NCBI GenBank assembly: GCA_002633005.1
Contig: NMRA01001166.1
Coordinates: 8,057-44,470 of the forward strand
Reading direction: 5' to 3'
Length of the DNA stretch: 36,414 nucleotides
Source of the DNA: Phoronis australis
Taxonomy: Eukaryota > Phoronida > Phoronidae
Positions 19,971 through 29,672 of this stretch are shown here, one piece after another. The stretch's first letter is position 1, and each line of letters begins with the position of its first letter. Below the pieces are notes generated by a model. The model was given only the letters and a program-made list of their open reading frames with translations. It did not search any database and was not told the DNA's origin. The translations under genes and the position numbers were made by a program.

Positions 19971-20069
19971 TGTACACAGCCCTTCGAACAGAAATTCAAT
20001 ACGTAATGAATCTGATCACCAACAATGTAAAACATCGTGAACAAATAGTCACCATTGTCGCGTCTGTTG
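19971..20069 (+). CDS. Tentative upstream exon of the unknown multi-exon gene
   Basis: Bounded by AG at 19969-19970 (GAGATACAG) and a GT at 20070 (TGTTG|GTGACA). The 99-nt segment is open in a phase 1-1 frame and reads TALRTEIQYVMNLITNNVKH, a helix-like composition. Its phase matches the next candidate exon at 22460. The acceptor's pyrimidine tract is poor, so this call rests on phase and composition only. Confidence 0.3.
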
Positions 20070-21472
20070 GTGACACGCAACACCTTCGTTATTTCTGTTT
20101 TTCAAGGCGAAACACTGATCATGAACTAGTTTTTATTTGGACTAATCGTCCAATTCCTACTGATTCTGTAATTAAAAATTCATAAACCGAAATTTTCTAC
20201 GACTAAGAAATCCATCACATGCTAATACATATGCATGTACACAAGTTTCACTAAATCTCACCCAGCAGGCCATGTTTAGCTCACAGCATACCTGTACTTC
20301 TTAGAACTAGATGCAGGTTTGGTTTTACTCGTTTGCAAAATATACGCATAGTTAATTAATTAGCAATTTGTTCTGATATTGCAATCCGTTCTCCTAACGA
20401 AATGAACAACAGATCAACCGCGATCTTAATTTGATTCAGGGTTTGAGATGGAACCTTGGTTCTTACGGAAAATTGAGGCTGGCCAATTCTGATACAACTG
20501 ATAATTTTCAACTCTTCGGAAGATTAGTTTGGGTGCGGAAGTTCGGGCGAACATGCCCCCTGATTATTTTTAATTATAATGTATTTGCCGGATAGCTACT
20601 CATAGTTATCGTCTCAGTGAATGTGCAACCTGTCTACGCATGTTATTGTATATCGATATCTTTTGCAAACCCTCTGCAGTCAATTTTTTATACAAACATC
20701 GTCTATTAGTAACTCCAAATTGGTTAAGTATATATAATATGCCTCCGTTTACTTCCAGTCCTTTTCTCTTCCCGAGTCCAATTGCGACGACAAGGCAAGC
20801 TGCATCTCACCAGTTCGTGTTGTGCCCTTTTGGTTTGCAGGACGAAGTGCACGTTATCAGCAAAGTTGCCTAGGTCCGTCGTGTAAAGTTAACACCAAAT
20901 CGCCTTGGCCGTAGTGTAATCTCAGTCTTTTGACAACGTTGGTTTTGGGCCAAATTTGTTATAAGAAACTCAACAGCATTGTGTAGTTACGTACATGTAT
21001 GTACATGTCCAAAATCGCCTTTCCAAAAATTCAAAATGTGCGGAAAAACGTTGTGTAAGTCATCCATACTATCCCAGAGGAGGCGCCAGTCTCCTAAATT
21101 ATTTTGTGCAGCTTTCGGTTTGTGTATTGAGACGGGAAATTCTCGCATCTATTTTACTGTCCAGTACGACAAAAATACATTTCGGAATTTAAACGCTGTT
21201 CAAAGTCTTCCAATTGTAGAACTGTTGATAATTTGGAAATATCTCATAAGCTATGCTCCGAATGCTTGCACGTGCAGCTGTGGACGTTTCGGTTAAGATC
21301 GCTTTTGTCCGTCCCGGCTTTCAGTGCAGGATCATTTGAGCTAATTATGCGAATGTGAATTTCCCTTCTCAAACCTAAGCACTTTCCTAAGTATCCTTTT
21401 CAGTAAAACCTTGTTGAAGCTAATATGAACGACCCTTCTGTCAAAATTATCTACTGGCTTAGACAAACTAAC
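20070..21472. other. No gene recognised
   Basis: AT-rich sequence with TACATGTA-type palindromes (for example around 20994-21008). Open frames here lack splice context and domain content. Confidence 0.45.
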
Positions 21473-21620
21473 GTATCCAGGGTCGGATCCAGGATTTTGA
21501 GTTGGGGGGACAGGGCACGGGAATAACAGATGCGCGCGCACAGCCTAAAATGTGGGGACACAGAGGCCTCAAATGTTTGGGGTTGCGGACCTGTGGAGTA
21601 ACTGTGCTCGGCTGAAAGTC
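21473..21620 (-). repeat. hAT-like repeat terminus, copy shared with 8475-8513
   Basis: The segment TATCCAGGGTCGGATCCAGG, then ATTTTGAGTTGGGGGGACAG, is the reverse complement of the terminus at 8475-8513. The downstream sequence is low in coding potential. The other end was not found. Confidence 0.5.
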
Positions 21621-22459
21621 AGAACACGAAGAAACGATTTGGCTAAAGACTTCACTTAATAATCCCGTTTCAGTTCTTTGAATCTCCATTTGCACTCATC
21701 TCTAAACGAATGCAAAAATGTAGCACACCCGACTGTCCTTACGATATTGTAGTCCTTGAGGCTTTCAAAAAGACGACGGTTAAAAAGAAGAGCACATTAA
21801 TTTACGCGTCAACTGTTTGCATAATTCTCTCTCTTTTGTAACGTAAAAATTAGTCTTAAATAAACTATAGCTGAAGTGAACTTTGTCTCACGCTCGGTAC
21901 AATCGAAACGTAATCAGTGATTTTTTTACAAATTTCTCAATGATTGATTTATCGACATATTCGTCTTCGTATTCTCAAAGTTTGGCGGTGATTTCGTGAT
22001 GAAGTTTATGTCTTTCGGTGGATCAGGCATCTAACATACAAGCAAAGGAACCAAGGCGTTGCTGATTCTGGTAAAATCAATTGGCCAAATGTCCCCTGAC
22101 AGGTAGTTTCAGGCTAACTAAACCAAGTTAGCACCACGAATCTCCCCACTGAATTCAGCAATCATCGACTGTATTCGGTCCGTGGTTTCGTCGTATTTTA
22201 ACTAGGAAAGATTACGACCGAATCTATGATAACGATTCTCGACGACGGCGTTACATACACTGTGTTCAAAACGTGGATCTCGAGGGATATTAAACCCCGT
22301 GTTGACGGGTTAACCAAAAGCTAGTTATGTCACCTGCTTATTCAACTTTGCTACCTCCTTGAGAGATGGATGAGATGGCAAACTAACTTCACCTTTATCA
22401 TACATTGGATTTTATGTTTTGAAATAGGCAGTTGTCTCGCACTAACATGTAATTTAAAG
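21621..22459. other. No gene recognised
   Basis: No exon or transposon terminus identified. It ends in the acceptor of the exon at 22460. Confidence 0.4.
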
Positions 22460-22645
22460 CATGTGCTTTGCTTGTCGATGTAGCTGACTTTGTAAGAAAC
22501 TTTCTTGCTCAACATTTGAGGATTGACCTCATTAACAGAGCAGGATATCATTTTAAGAAGTGTATGAGAAGATTGTACTTTGTATGTGAAGAGGTCGAAT
22601 CCGGGATTTTGAAGGGAATGATGTTCATCTTTGCGATTTCGTATG
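22460..22645 (+). CDS. Exon of an unrecognised gene (helical domain)
   Basis: The 186-nt exon starts after AG 22458-22459, with a CTAAC branch-like sequence about 15 bases upstream. It ends in TAT G before a near-perfect donor GTAAGC. It is open in a phase 1-1 frame of 61 full codons. The product alternates hydrophobic and charged residues (DVADFVRNFLAQHLRIDLIN, then KKCMRRLYFVCEEVESG and ILKGMMFIFAISY), consistent with packed amphipathic helices rather than a membrane span. It joins the next exon at 24880 in phase (TAT G|GG AAT). I do not recognise the family. The single-frame openness, donor quality and phase match make it a likely real exon. Confidence 0.55.
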
Positions 22646-23169
22646 GTAAGCAAAAAACAGAAAATAGGAACACGTACATGCTAGCGAGATGTTTTTGTTA
22701 AGAACATCATAGAACCGTGTGTTCAACGCTGGTAAAAATAAAGAAAGTGCATTTAATGAATTTTTAAATCGCTACGTCCACGCAACGTTCATGGACTTTT
22801 TCCCGCAGAGTACAGTATAAGCAGGCTTACGTACACGTACAGCAGGAAATTACGAAGAGTCAGTCAACTCATTAGCAAAGGTACATACCGACAGCGTCTG
22901 CGTTCAACATTTTTTATCCCCAAATTGTTTTTAAATGGATATAAAATGAGTATAAGGTAATAAAATATAAATATCAAGGAAACTGTTTCTCGTCTTGACA
23001 GCTTAACATGAAAAACAGGCAATAAAATTTGTAACCCAGATATATTTGATTTCAAATGGCAACATCAAAGGCGAGAGTGGAAAAAAGAAACATCAACATC
23101 ATGATCAAAATGTATAAGGCGCGCGAGCCAAACAATAAAATACGAGAGCGCTCGGAGGAGCGACACTGG

Positions 23170-23510
23170 GCGAAATTAACCAAAAAACACGTTAGAGATG
23201 ACCGGAAAAGACGACGACAGAGATGATGACGAAGATGATAGCTATGACGACGATGGTGGTGATGATGGACAATGCGAGTTATGATTTCATTCATATGACG
23301 AACGTAGGGATCCGAAATCACTAAGAAATAGGCTACAGTCTTGAGCAACACTTGGCGAAATTAACTGAAGAAAAGACGACGTCGGAGATGATGACGAAGG
23401 TGACAAATATGATGACGAGAGTGATGAGGATGAACAACATCAAAACATTCATATGACGAACTTGGATGTCATAAAACAGTAATATAGAGGCTACTGTCTT
23501 GTTCAATAGA
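23170..23510 (+). repeat. Two tandem ~184-bp repeat units rich in GA(C/T) triplets
   Basis: Each unit opens GCGAAATTAAC (23170 and 23356), passes through a run of GATGA(C/T)GA-type triplets, then CATTCATATGACGAAC, and ends with a TAGGCTACAGTCTTG-like stretch. The triplet runs would encode Asp in one frame and His on the minus strand, but stops interrupt and no splice context is present. Confidence 0.6.
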
Positions 23511-23855
23511 AGCTAAACCAACATCAATACAGAAAGGGCGCTCAACAAAGGAACGGCGCTATCAAATATCTCAAATTCAAAAAGTAGACGTCCTAGCGAA
23601 AAATGTAAAACATCTTCTGAAAGCCGGTTCAAAATTTTATCTAAAGTGATAGTATAGTTAAATTCCGTTAGTTTTTCAAAAAAATGATATTTTGCGTTTT
23701 TTTGAAATTCAAAGTCACATAACTCGAAAACGGTAAGTCTGAGAAAAAATTGTTACAGTTCATTCGAAAAAATGTACCTCAGATATTCTACATGCAAACG
23801 ACGAAAATTGCGACCTATAATGTGCTAACAAAAAAACTTGACGACAGAGCAACAT

Positions 23856-23881
23856 ACTTGGCGAAATTCATTTCGCCAAGT
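23856..23881. repeat. Perfect 12-bp hairpin
   Basis: ACTTGGCGAAAT (23856-23867) and ATTTCGCCAAGT (23870-23881) around a 2-nt centre. The arm sequence CTTGGCGAAAT also opens the tandem unit at about 23351, so this palindrome may be an inverted junction of that repeat. Confidence 0.7.
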
Positions 23882-24725
23882 AATGGCCAAGACTTCTCCC
23901 TCGCTGATAACCAGGGTCATAGAACCTAGCCCGTAAAGCTTGAAAAAGAACGTCGTCTCGTCGGCTATGTCTTTTCTGAGAATAAAAGAAAACATTCTAA
24001 TCATCATATCACTTCTTGTGGTACTATCACTGTATGGAACAACGACATGGAATGTTTGAAAACATCACTGAATGTGCTAGTACCAACTCGCATATTTGCA
24101 CGAAAATGTGTTAAAAATTAGCAACGTTAGCGATCACATAAAAACGTACAGTAAATGTTTTGTGCGGTAGGGTTGCATATGCTAGCCTGTCATTATTTGG
24201 TCATGAAATTATCTTTTCACCGAGGTGGTGGTTACCATTACTTTCCAAATTTACTTCACGCTCTGACTCGAAATTCCCAAGCTTTCATCTTTAAAGCACC
24301 CATGCGCGTCTTATTGCCCAGCTGTTAAACAAGCAATGCTTCCTTACGTGTATGTGTGAACGTCAGTCTCACCAGTGTGTCATATCCCAAAAAAGTTCAT
24401 GTACGTGACTCATTTTGGCTGTTCACAATCCATCAATGATTTAGTATCTGACTCTACACGTGAATGCAAAACCCTGGGGTTTAACCCGATAGAGCGTTCG
24501 GTTCCTCATCCTTCCCTAACTTCGTTTTTAAGATCCCATGCTCCCGACTGAGTCTTGATTTTTGAATTTCTCAGTCTAAGTGGTAACCTTGGGTAGAATC
24601 GTCATTTTAAATATAGAAAGTACTCCCTAGTGTCATTTTACAAAGATGTTTGAGTGATACTGGAATATACATGCAAAGGTTTTAGGTGAAAGTTGAGCTG
24701 ACTGCCTTATCAGACAGCGAAAATA

Positions 24726-24765
24726 ACCTATCGTTAGCATGCTTTTAAGCATGCTAACGATAGGT
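24726..24765. repeat. 40-nt perfect palindrome
   Basis: The left arm ACCTATCGTTAGCATGCTT (24726-24744) and right arm AAGCATGCTAACGATAGGT (24747-24765) are exact complements around TT. It is the longest perfect foldback seen in the window and lies about 115 bases upstream of an exon acceptor. It could extrude as a cruciform or fold in the nascent RNA. Confidence 0.8.
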
Positions 24766-24879
24766 CATAAATGCTTGAATTTGGTTTCCAACAATTTTGA
24801 CATCATAGTCTAAGTATTTCTTTTTAAACTCATAACCAGAAATAAACGCGAGTCACACATTGTATTAGCTCAATTGCAG

Positions 24880-25070
24880 GGAATGTTGAACCAAGATGCA
24901 TTCTGGACGCAAAGATTGTAGATGCACTCCAGAGAACAGTAATGGAAGTGCAAATATGTATCCAAGTCAGAGGCTTCAACGTGAAAAGCCTTTTTGATGA
25001 TTATTTAGAAACATTTATAGCAAACATTTCTTGGACGCTCATGTGGTTGGCGGGAGGTGACGATAGGAAG
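24880..25070 (+). CDS. Exon of the unknown gene
   Basis: Begins after CAATTGCAG with GG completing a phase-1 codon from the exon at 22460, giving SYGNVEPRCILDAKIVDALQ across the junction. The frame stays open through RTVMEVQICIQVRGF, SLFDDYLETFIANISWTLMW and GGDDRK. The 3' end is uncertain. AAG|GTCTGG at 25071 is a weak donor but leaves phase 0, as the next exon requires. GAG|GTGACG at 25057 would leave phase 1, which meets a stop in the next exon. An unseen exon may lie in between. No domain recognised. Confidence 0.5.
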
Positions 25071-25444
25071 GTCTGGATTTTATGAATACTTTCTCAGGCA
25101 GGAGATGCACTGCCGACTACGAAAGAGCTGGAGCATCTGCCGATATAACCAGTTATCTACATGTATGTCGTCAACCATCTGCATATTTGTAAAAACCTTT
25201 CCCCCTCTAAAACTTACTTTCCAGGGCCATGTTGCACAAACGTCAAATGATGGATACCAATAATGCCTTCGCACTATATAACACGTCACTATGCTATTAC
25301 TGAATACTGAACTACATGTATGTACATGTATATGCTATCTTGCAACAATCAGAATAATACAGTGTTGTGTAACCCAATGGTGGTTTATTTCAGTCAGGTA
25401 GACTTATTCTCCCATAATTTACATATTTATTCTAACCTTTTCAG

Positions 25445-25615
25445 AAACAAAACCGTAGGTTGCTGGGAGAAATCCATGCTGCTTGTCGGGACTGGCCCAC
25501 CAGTTGTCTCCTCAAAGTCAACGAACCTTCAGTCCAGTTCAACTCGTCCATGCAGAAAACGAAATTCATCTCAGAGAATGCAACTCTCCCCTTTATTCTC
25601 GACTCAAACCCCGAT
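25445..25615 (+). CDS. Exon of the unknown gene
   Basis: Strong acceptor (TTCTAACCTTTTCAG at 25430-25444) and strong donor (GAT|GTATGT at 25616). The 171-nt exon is phase 0-0 and encodes 57 residues beginning KQNRRLLGEIHAACRDWP and continuing CLLKVNEPSVQFNSSMQ to LDSNPD. It joins the last exon directly in frame. No family recognised; hydrophilic, no signal peptide or membrane span. Confidence 0.6.
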
Positions 25616-25911
25616 GTATGTAATCTTTTCACAAAACATTATCTCGATTGTAAATAAAATCTAGAAGTTGTTTAAGGTTTGAAGGCATGAGTCAAGTTTT
25701 CTATCAACAGTTTCTTGGTAGAGTAAGATGTACGGGGCTTGTTTAGTTCAATCGCAATGTGTGGGAATACACACTTTACTGATTCTTGCAGTTTTAGATA
25801 CAAGGGTATTTTAACGCTTGTTAAAACTAAAGTTAATGGTTTCAAAAACGCATTAACAGTTAGTGATTGTCCACAATTACTTAATAATCTTCTATGGTTT
25901 TTGATCTTCAG

Positions 25912-26319
25912 AAAACAAGACAATGTATCGCTGTAAGGCAAAAAGCAGCAGACGAGAAGCGCCGTAAAGGGGAAGAAGGACGAAGAAAAGACGAAGCATC
26001 TTTTCAAATCAGACGTCATGATTGGTCGGCGGATAAAAAGCCAGTGTTTCGGCCTTACCACCAACCGGAGCCAGTTTCCAGAGTCGCCGCCAAATCACCA
26101 AAAGCTGGCGGTAATGCCTTGATGAAGGAGCAGAGTAAAATGATGCAACAGCAGCAAAAATTTATAGAAAAGCAACAAAAACGGATGTTCAAACACTACC
26201 AAAAGAACATGGAGGAACACATAATGGAGAATATCGACTTCGCCATTCAGCCAAATATAGAGATTCCCGGTGTCCAGGAGTGCTTTGGCGGGGCATATAT
26301 CCTTGAAGGGTGTATGTAA
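25912..26319 (+). CDS. Terminal exon of the unknown gene, basic and coiled-coil C-terminus
   Basis: Follows the acceptor TTTTTGATCTTCAG and continues phase 0 from the previous exon, reading 135 codons to TAA 26317-26319. It opens with a basic helix (KAADEKRRKGEEGRRKDEAS), a Pro-containing linker (VFRPYHQPEPVSRV), then a Met/Gln/Lys helix (KMMQQQQKFIEKQQKRMFKH) likely to form a coiled coil. It ends in a short hydrophobic tail (IPGVQECFGGAYILEGCM). Composition and the long open frame argue for a real, cytoplasmic or nuclear protein. Function unknown. Confidence 0.65.
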   Translation, partial: KTRQCIAVRQKAADEKRRKGEEGRRKDEASFQIRRHDWSADKKPVFRPYHQPEPVSRVAAKSPKAGGNALMKEQSKMMQQQQKFIEKQQKRMFKHYQKNMEEHIMENIDFAIQPNIEIPGVQECFGGAYILEGCM

Positions 26320-26386
26320 AATGAACTGCACAGAGCTCTTGGTTCCTACATGACTGACAGGTGAAAAGCAGTCTTTGGGATTAAGA

Positions 26387-26392
26387 AATAAA
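26387..26392 (+). promoter_or_regulatory. Poly(A) signal AATAAA
   Basis: Canonical hexamer 68 bases after the stop codon of the terminal exon at 26319, a normal distance for a short 3' UTR. Confidence 0.55.
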
Positions 26393-27028
26393 AATATTGT
26401 TACTTCTGTGGCGTTCATATCGTAAGAAAAAGTGGAACAAAAGTTTCCAGCAACAGCCTATGGAATAAAGTACATGTGTACATGTATATGCTTACAATAT
26501 GAACACGTGTACATAATGAAACTTAAACTAGTAAAACTATACAATGAAACGCTTAACAACAATCTGGCAACGCTGAAATTCGACAGGGTTTCGGCGCAAT
26601 TAAGACCCCTTTCATTTCTGACTAAATCTCGAAAAAAATCTTCACAAGTGTTAATCCATCCACGGTGTCTAAATCACGACTGAAGTCTACGAAGGTACAA
26701 TACCTAAAGAAATAATTAGCGGCTAGGCGCAATAACGCCATAACAAATTTAAAAAAACGCTATTCGATTAAACTGCATAACAATCACTTATGTTACCGGG
26801 ATTCTATAGCTATGAGCTAAGATTCCTTTTGACGAACATCAAAAACGAGGTTAATCCTTAGCATGGCACCACAGTAGAAAAATGAATATTTTTTTAAAAA
26901 TTAGTCCTGTTATGGAGAAGAAGATTTAGTTTGTGAAGAGTGAAACTGATTAAATATTTTAATTTCGTTAAACAAATAACCAAGAGCCATACCATTTGTA
27001 TGTAGCTAAAACTCATGATTATCGCCTC
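26393..27028. other. Intergenic, no feature recognised
   Basis: AT-rich, with a TACATGTGTACATGTATA palindrome cluster at about 26470-26488. No exon seen. Confidence 0.45.
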
Positions 27029-27168
27029 CAGTTATGTAGCGCTAGGACCTCACTAAAAAGCAAGACTTCGCGACACTTCGTCAGACATTGCCGTAAATTT
27101 TGAATGAAAATACGTGACTTTGACTAGATTTTAGCTAGGTCCTAGCGTAAGTCCTATTGTTACTGAAC
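27029..27168 (-). mobile_element. Foldback MITE, copy 2
   Basis: On the minus strand it begins GTTCAGTAACAATAGGACTT, then CGCTAGGACCTAGCTAAAAT. It contains CGCGAAGTCTTGCTTTTTAG and ends GAGGTCCTAGCGCTA. The two ends are inverted copies of CGCTAGGACCT. It is oriented opposite to copy 3 at 29535-29672. Confidence 0.65.
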
Positions 27169-27189
27169 AAACGCCCGGTTAGAGCTAGC

Positions 27190-27258
27190 CTATTCACCTC
27201 TTTCACGAACGCGGGGCGCTGCTGTCGTGTTGATCGAAAACGAGGCGCCTTGACAAAC
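27190..27258 (+). repeat. Left arm of an inverted leader duplication
   Basis: CTATTCACCTCTTTCACGAA, then TGATCGAAAACGAGGC and GACAAAC immediately before the ATG at 27259. The same string is present inverted at 29236-29300, in front of the THAP-type ORF. Confidence 0.55.
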
Positions 27259-27372
27259 ATGGCATCGTCCTGCAAGGTGGTGTGGTCAAAAGACTTTTCA
27301 ACGTTACCAAAAATCAAGTTGTCTGATGTTGAATCGATCTCCAAAAAACATACCAATACTTACGTCAACTAG
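27259..27372 (+). CDS. Candidate first exon, unrecognised short ORF
   Basis: ATG in a reasonable context (ACAAACATGGC) opens a 37-codon frame reading MASSCKVVWSKDFSTLPKI and then LSDVESISKKHTNTY. The 'W-S-K-x-F-x-x-L-P' beginning resembles the N-terminus of transposon-associated proteins with SWIM or YqaJ domains that I remember from invertebrates, but this is weak. A GT after TAC (27357) could be a donor, otherwise the frame ends at TAG 27370-27372. Downstream sequence is occupied by an inserted transposon. Confidence 0.3.
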   Translation: MASSCKVVWSKDFSTLPKIKLSDVESISKKHTNTYVN

Positions 27373-27383
27373 ACTTTTACCAT

Positions 27384-27432
27384 CCTCAGCCATTCCTTAG
27401 TAGTTTTCCCTCTTTTGAAAAAGTGTGGAAGT
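27384..27432 (-). pseudogene. Second part of a THAP-type exon split by a transposon
   Basis: On the minus strand, directly after the inserted element, the sequence resumes with TTC CAC ACT TTT TCA AAA GAG (FHTFSKE). This is the expected continuation of VSF in a THAP domain (SFHxFPK). One frame change later it gives KEWLRMV, the conserved Trp region. A GTAAAA at the end may be a donor. The downstream C-x2-H half of the domain was not found. Confidence 0.45.
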
Positions 27433-29138
27433 CAGGGATATACCCAGGCTTTTAGTCTTGAAAAACCCTGCTCGCCAGCTGGGCGAGTGCCGGAGCCAGA
27501 AAATTTACTCGCCAAGCCCGAAGTTCGGTCGCCCGGCCGTTGGCGCCAGTCACCACAAACTTGCTGCTAATTTAAATAAAAATCATCGTTTCGTGCACTG
27601 ATGTCACCATCTATTAGGGCTACCGTATTCGCTCTAATAAGCGCCCAGCGATGGGGACTCTTTTTGAAGCCTATGGGTGACATCGGAAGCTAGGATTCAT
27701 CAAATTTACGCGCTGTGACGTATGTGTAACCTATGACAGACTAGCTACAAAACTGTAGTGCTTTGCTATCAAACTCTGTTGTTAAATTACGATCTTTTAA
27801 AAAAAAATGTGCTGAAATCCCAGGGCGAAAACTTGCCGACTGATGCGTCGCTGCTTCGCGATCGTCGATAGGACAACTTGAATTCTTGAGTAAAAATAGT
27901 TTCGACTCAAATTACCTGAAATCCTCCCAAATAGCCTTTCCTAAGATTCTTAAGTTCCTGTGGACTCGGAGTCGGGATTAACCGCAGATTAAGTCAAAAT
28001 CTGCGCTAGATCGCACCCCGCAATGAGAAAAATCTGGACGAACACATATGTTGTTGTCAAGTGAGTGAGCGCGTGCGTGTCATCAGTGTTCAATTGCCAG
28101 AGTACGTAGCAGGCCCAATGAGCTGTATATGTAGTATATTTATCTCATTGAGCAGGCCCACATGTTGTATGTGGGCCCTAGCGCGCTCTTCTTGGCCAAG
28201 TTTCGATTCGCGGTTTTTATAATTTTTCGTGTACAAAGCAATCTGGATTCCTGTTGTGGGAGAAGATCTGTACGGGAAAGATACAATACCAATCCCGTTG
28301 ACCTGAGTACGCTGCGTCTGTTCTGATCAGGGCCAGACCATGTAGTGTGACACTTTCCTCGCAAGATCAGCAAATTTGCGTTCTTTTTGAAGCACTGCGG
28401 AATGGTTTGAAGTGTACAGCCTCGGCTAAATACCGACATAGCGGCGAGGCTGGTAGTCTACTAGAAATTACGCGCACAATGATTTTTCAGAACTGTCGGA
28501 TATTATTGATAAATTGAATACATTTACTGTAGAATTTTAGAACTGTGAGGTAAGACATTTTTCGCACTGATATATACATGTACACATTCATGGACTAGGG
28601 GCTTATTTTAGCGAAGTCTGAAAACGAGTGGGGACGCTTATAGGGGTATGGGCGCTTATTAGGACGAATGTTATAAAATAATTTTGGCTAAAATGACATT
28701 GTACATTACAATAAGAAATCAGTTCCAAGAAATATGGTATTTCATTTGCTATGAGCACATGGACCGGTCTTCCACCTTTCTCCCCTTTTCTTCGTTTCGG
28801 ACTAGTCCACAAATTCTTTGTGCACGACCACACGCTGTTTTTTGACGAATCGCGTATAGTAACGAGTGACATGTACATGTACTGAATCGGTAGGGTCGCA
28901 CTGCGTCGATGTTTTTTACTGCCGGAGCATCGACACGATGACCAAACTGAACCTTAAATTCATGATAAAAACAGCACAAGGAGGAGGAAAATTATTCATA
29001 TTCACCTGGGAAACGATATATAGTGTTTTTGCGCTCTGAAATTCGCTCGCCACCGGGCGACCGGCAAGTCAACTTCTACTCGTCCAGCACCATTTTTACT
29101 CGCATTGACGACTGGGCGAGTGGCTAAGTATATCCCTG
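27433..29138. mobile_element. 1.7-kb hAT-like transposon inserted in the THAP-type exon
   Basis: The ends are CAGGGATATAC (27433-27443) and GTATATCCCTG (29128-29138), an exact 11-bp inverted repeat, with subterminal CTCGCC / GGCGAG words on both sides. The flanks read GGAAGT on the left and GGAAGG on the right, an imperfect 5-6-bp target duplication. No transposase was recognised inside, so it is non-autonomous or gutted. CAGGG-type ends suggest hAT. Confidence 0.55.
27615..28680. repeat. Inverted repeat pair inside the hAT-like element
   Basis: TATTCGCTCTAATAAGCGCC (27626-27645) recurs inverted as GGGCGCTTATTAGGACGAAT (about 28648-28669). Such AATAAGCGCCC ends are frequent transposon termini in invertebrates. 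This may be a further nested element of about 1 kb; target duplication not seen. Confidence 0.4.
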
Positions 29139-29220
29139 GGAAGGATACCGACGAGTTATTACTGGAATTGGTACATTCAGGCACTGCACAGTACACCATG
29201 GCCAGCTCATGATCACTCAT
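29139..29220 (-). pseudogene. First part of a THAP-type exon
   Basis: On the minus strand, ATG at 29220-29218 opens a frame reading MSDHELAMVYCAVPECTNSS and then NNSSVSF. C-A-V-P-x-C-T-N plus V-S-F is the typical beginning of the C2CH zinc-coordinating THAP DNA-binding domain found in transposases and their domesticated relatives. The frame runs straight into CAGGGATATAC, the terminus of the inserted element, where the next expected residue is His. The C-terminal half lies on the far side at 27432. Confidence 0.6.
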
Positions 29221-29235
29221 GAGGGTTTATCATTG

Positions 29236-29300
29236 TGCCTCGTTTTCGATCAGTAATTAAAGATGGCGCGGGAAGATGGCGCTTTCGTGAAATAGGTGAA
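29236..29300 (-). repeat. Right arm of the inverted leader duplication
   Basis: On the minus strand it reads CTATTCACCTATTTCACGAA and then TGATCGAAAACGAGGC, about 30 bases before the THAP-type ATG. It mirrors 27190-27258. Confidence 0.55.
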
Positions 29301-29534
29301 TAGCGGAGTACATTGGTATATCCGTTTACTTGCAGGGTACGTTGCTTGAACACCCGTATTTATTCTTCACTGCCTGTAATTTGGTTATGATGCCATTGTT
29401 ACAAGAGACCCCTCCCACCATCACAATATTCCACAGGTGGCACATATAAGGTTACCACAAGACATTCAAGGTACACGTCCTCTGCCATATTTTTAGAAGT
29501 CCATTTTTTCTTAAAAACTTAAGAGCAGGCGTAC
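29301..29534. other. Spacer between leader arm and MITE copy 3
   Basis: No feature recognised. The equivalent spacer on the left is only about 20 bases, so this side has gained, or the other lost, about 210 bases. Confidence 0.4.
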
Positions 29535-29672
29535 GTTCAGTAGACGCTTGGACCTACGCTAGGACCTAGCTAAAACCTAGTCAAAGTCTCGTGTTCTCTA
29601 TGAAATGCACGGCAATATCTCACGTAATCTCGCGAAGTCTTGCTTTTTAGCGAGGTCCTAGCGTTACTGAAC
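29535..29672 (+). mobile_element. Foldback MITE, copy 3
   Basis: Starts GTTCAGTAGACGCTTGGACC, then CGCTAGGACCTAGCTAAAAC, and ends TTTTTAGCGAGGTCCTAGCG and TTACTGAAC. Both ends carry GTTCAGTA and CGCTAGGACCT in inverted orientation. Mirror image of copy 2. Confidence 0.65.

Larger units (their letters stand above)
22646..24879 (+). other. Intron of the unknown gene
   Basis: About 2.2 kb bounded by GTAAGC and a weak-pyrimidine CAATTGCAG acceptor. It contains the GAC/GAT-rich tandem repeat at 23170-23510 and the hairpins at 23856 and 24726, all listed separately. Confidence 0.5.

Noticed and set aside
19850-20083. Minus-strand ORF with a hydrophobic stretch, considered as a receptor tail
   Set aside because: No NPxxY or other receptor motif, no splice context, and the plus strand offers a better phase-matched exon.
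23052-23351. His-rich minus-strand ORF
   Set aside because: It is the reverse of GAT/GAC triplet repeats; low complexity, no other support.
28140-28439. Minus-strand 99-codon ORF
   Set aside because: Lies inside the 1.7-kb hAT-like insertion; no transposase motif and no splice context.
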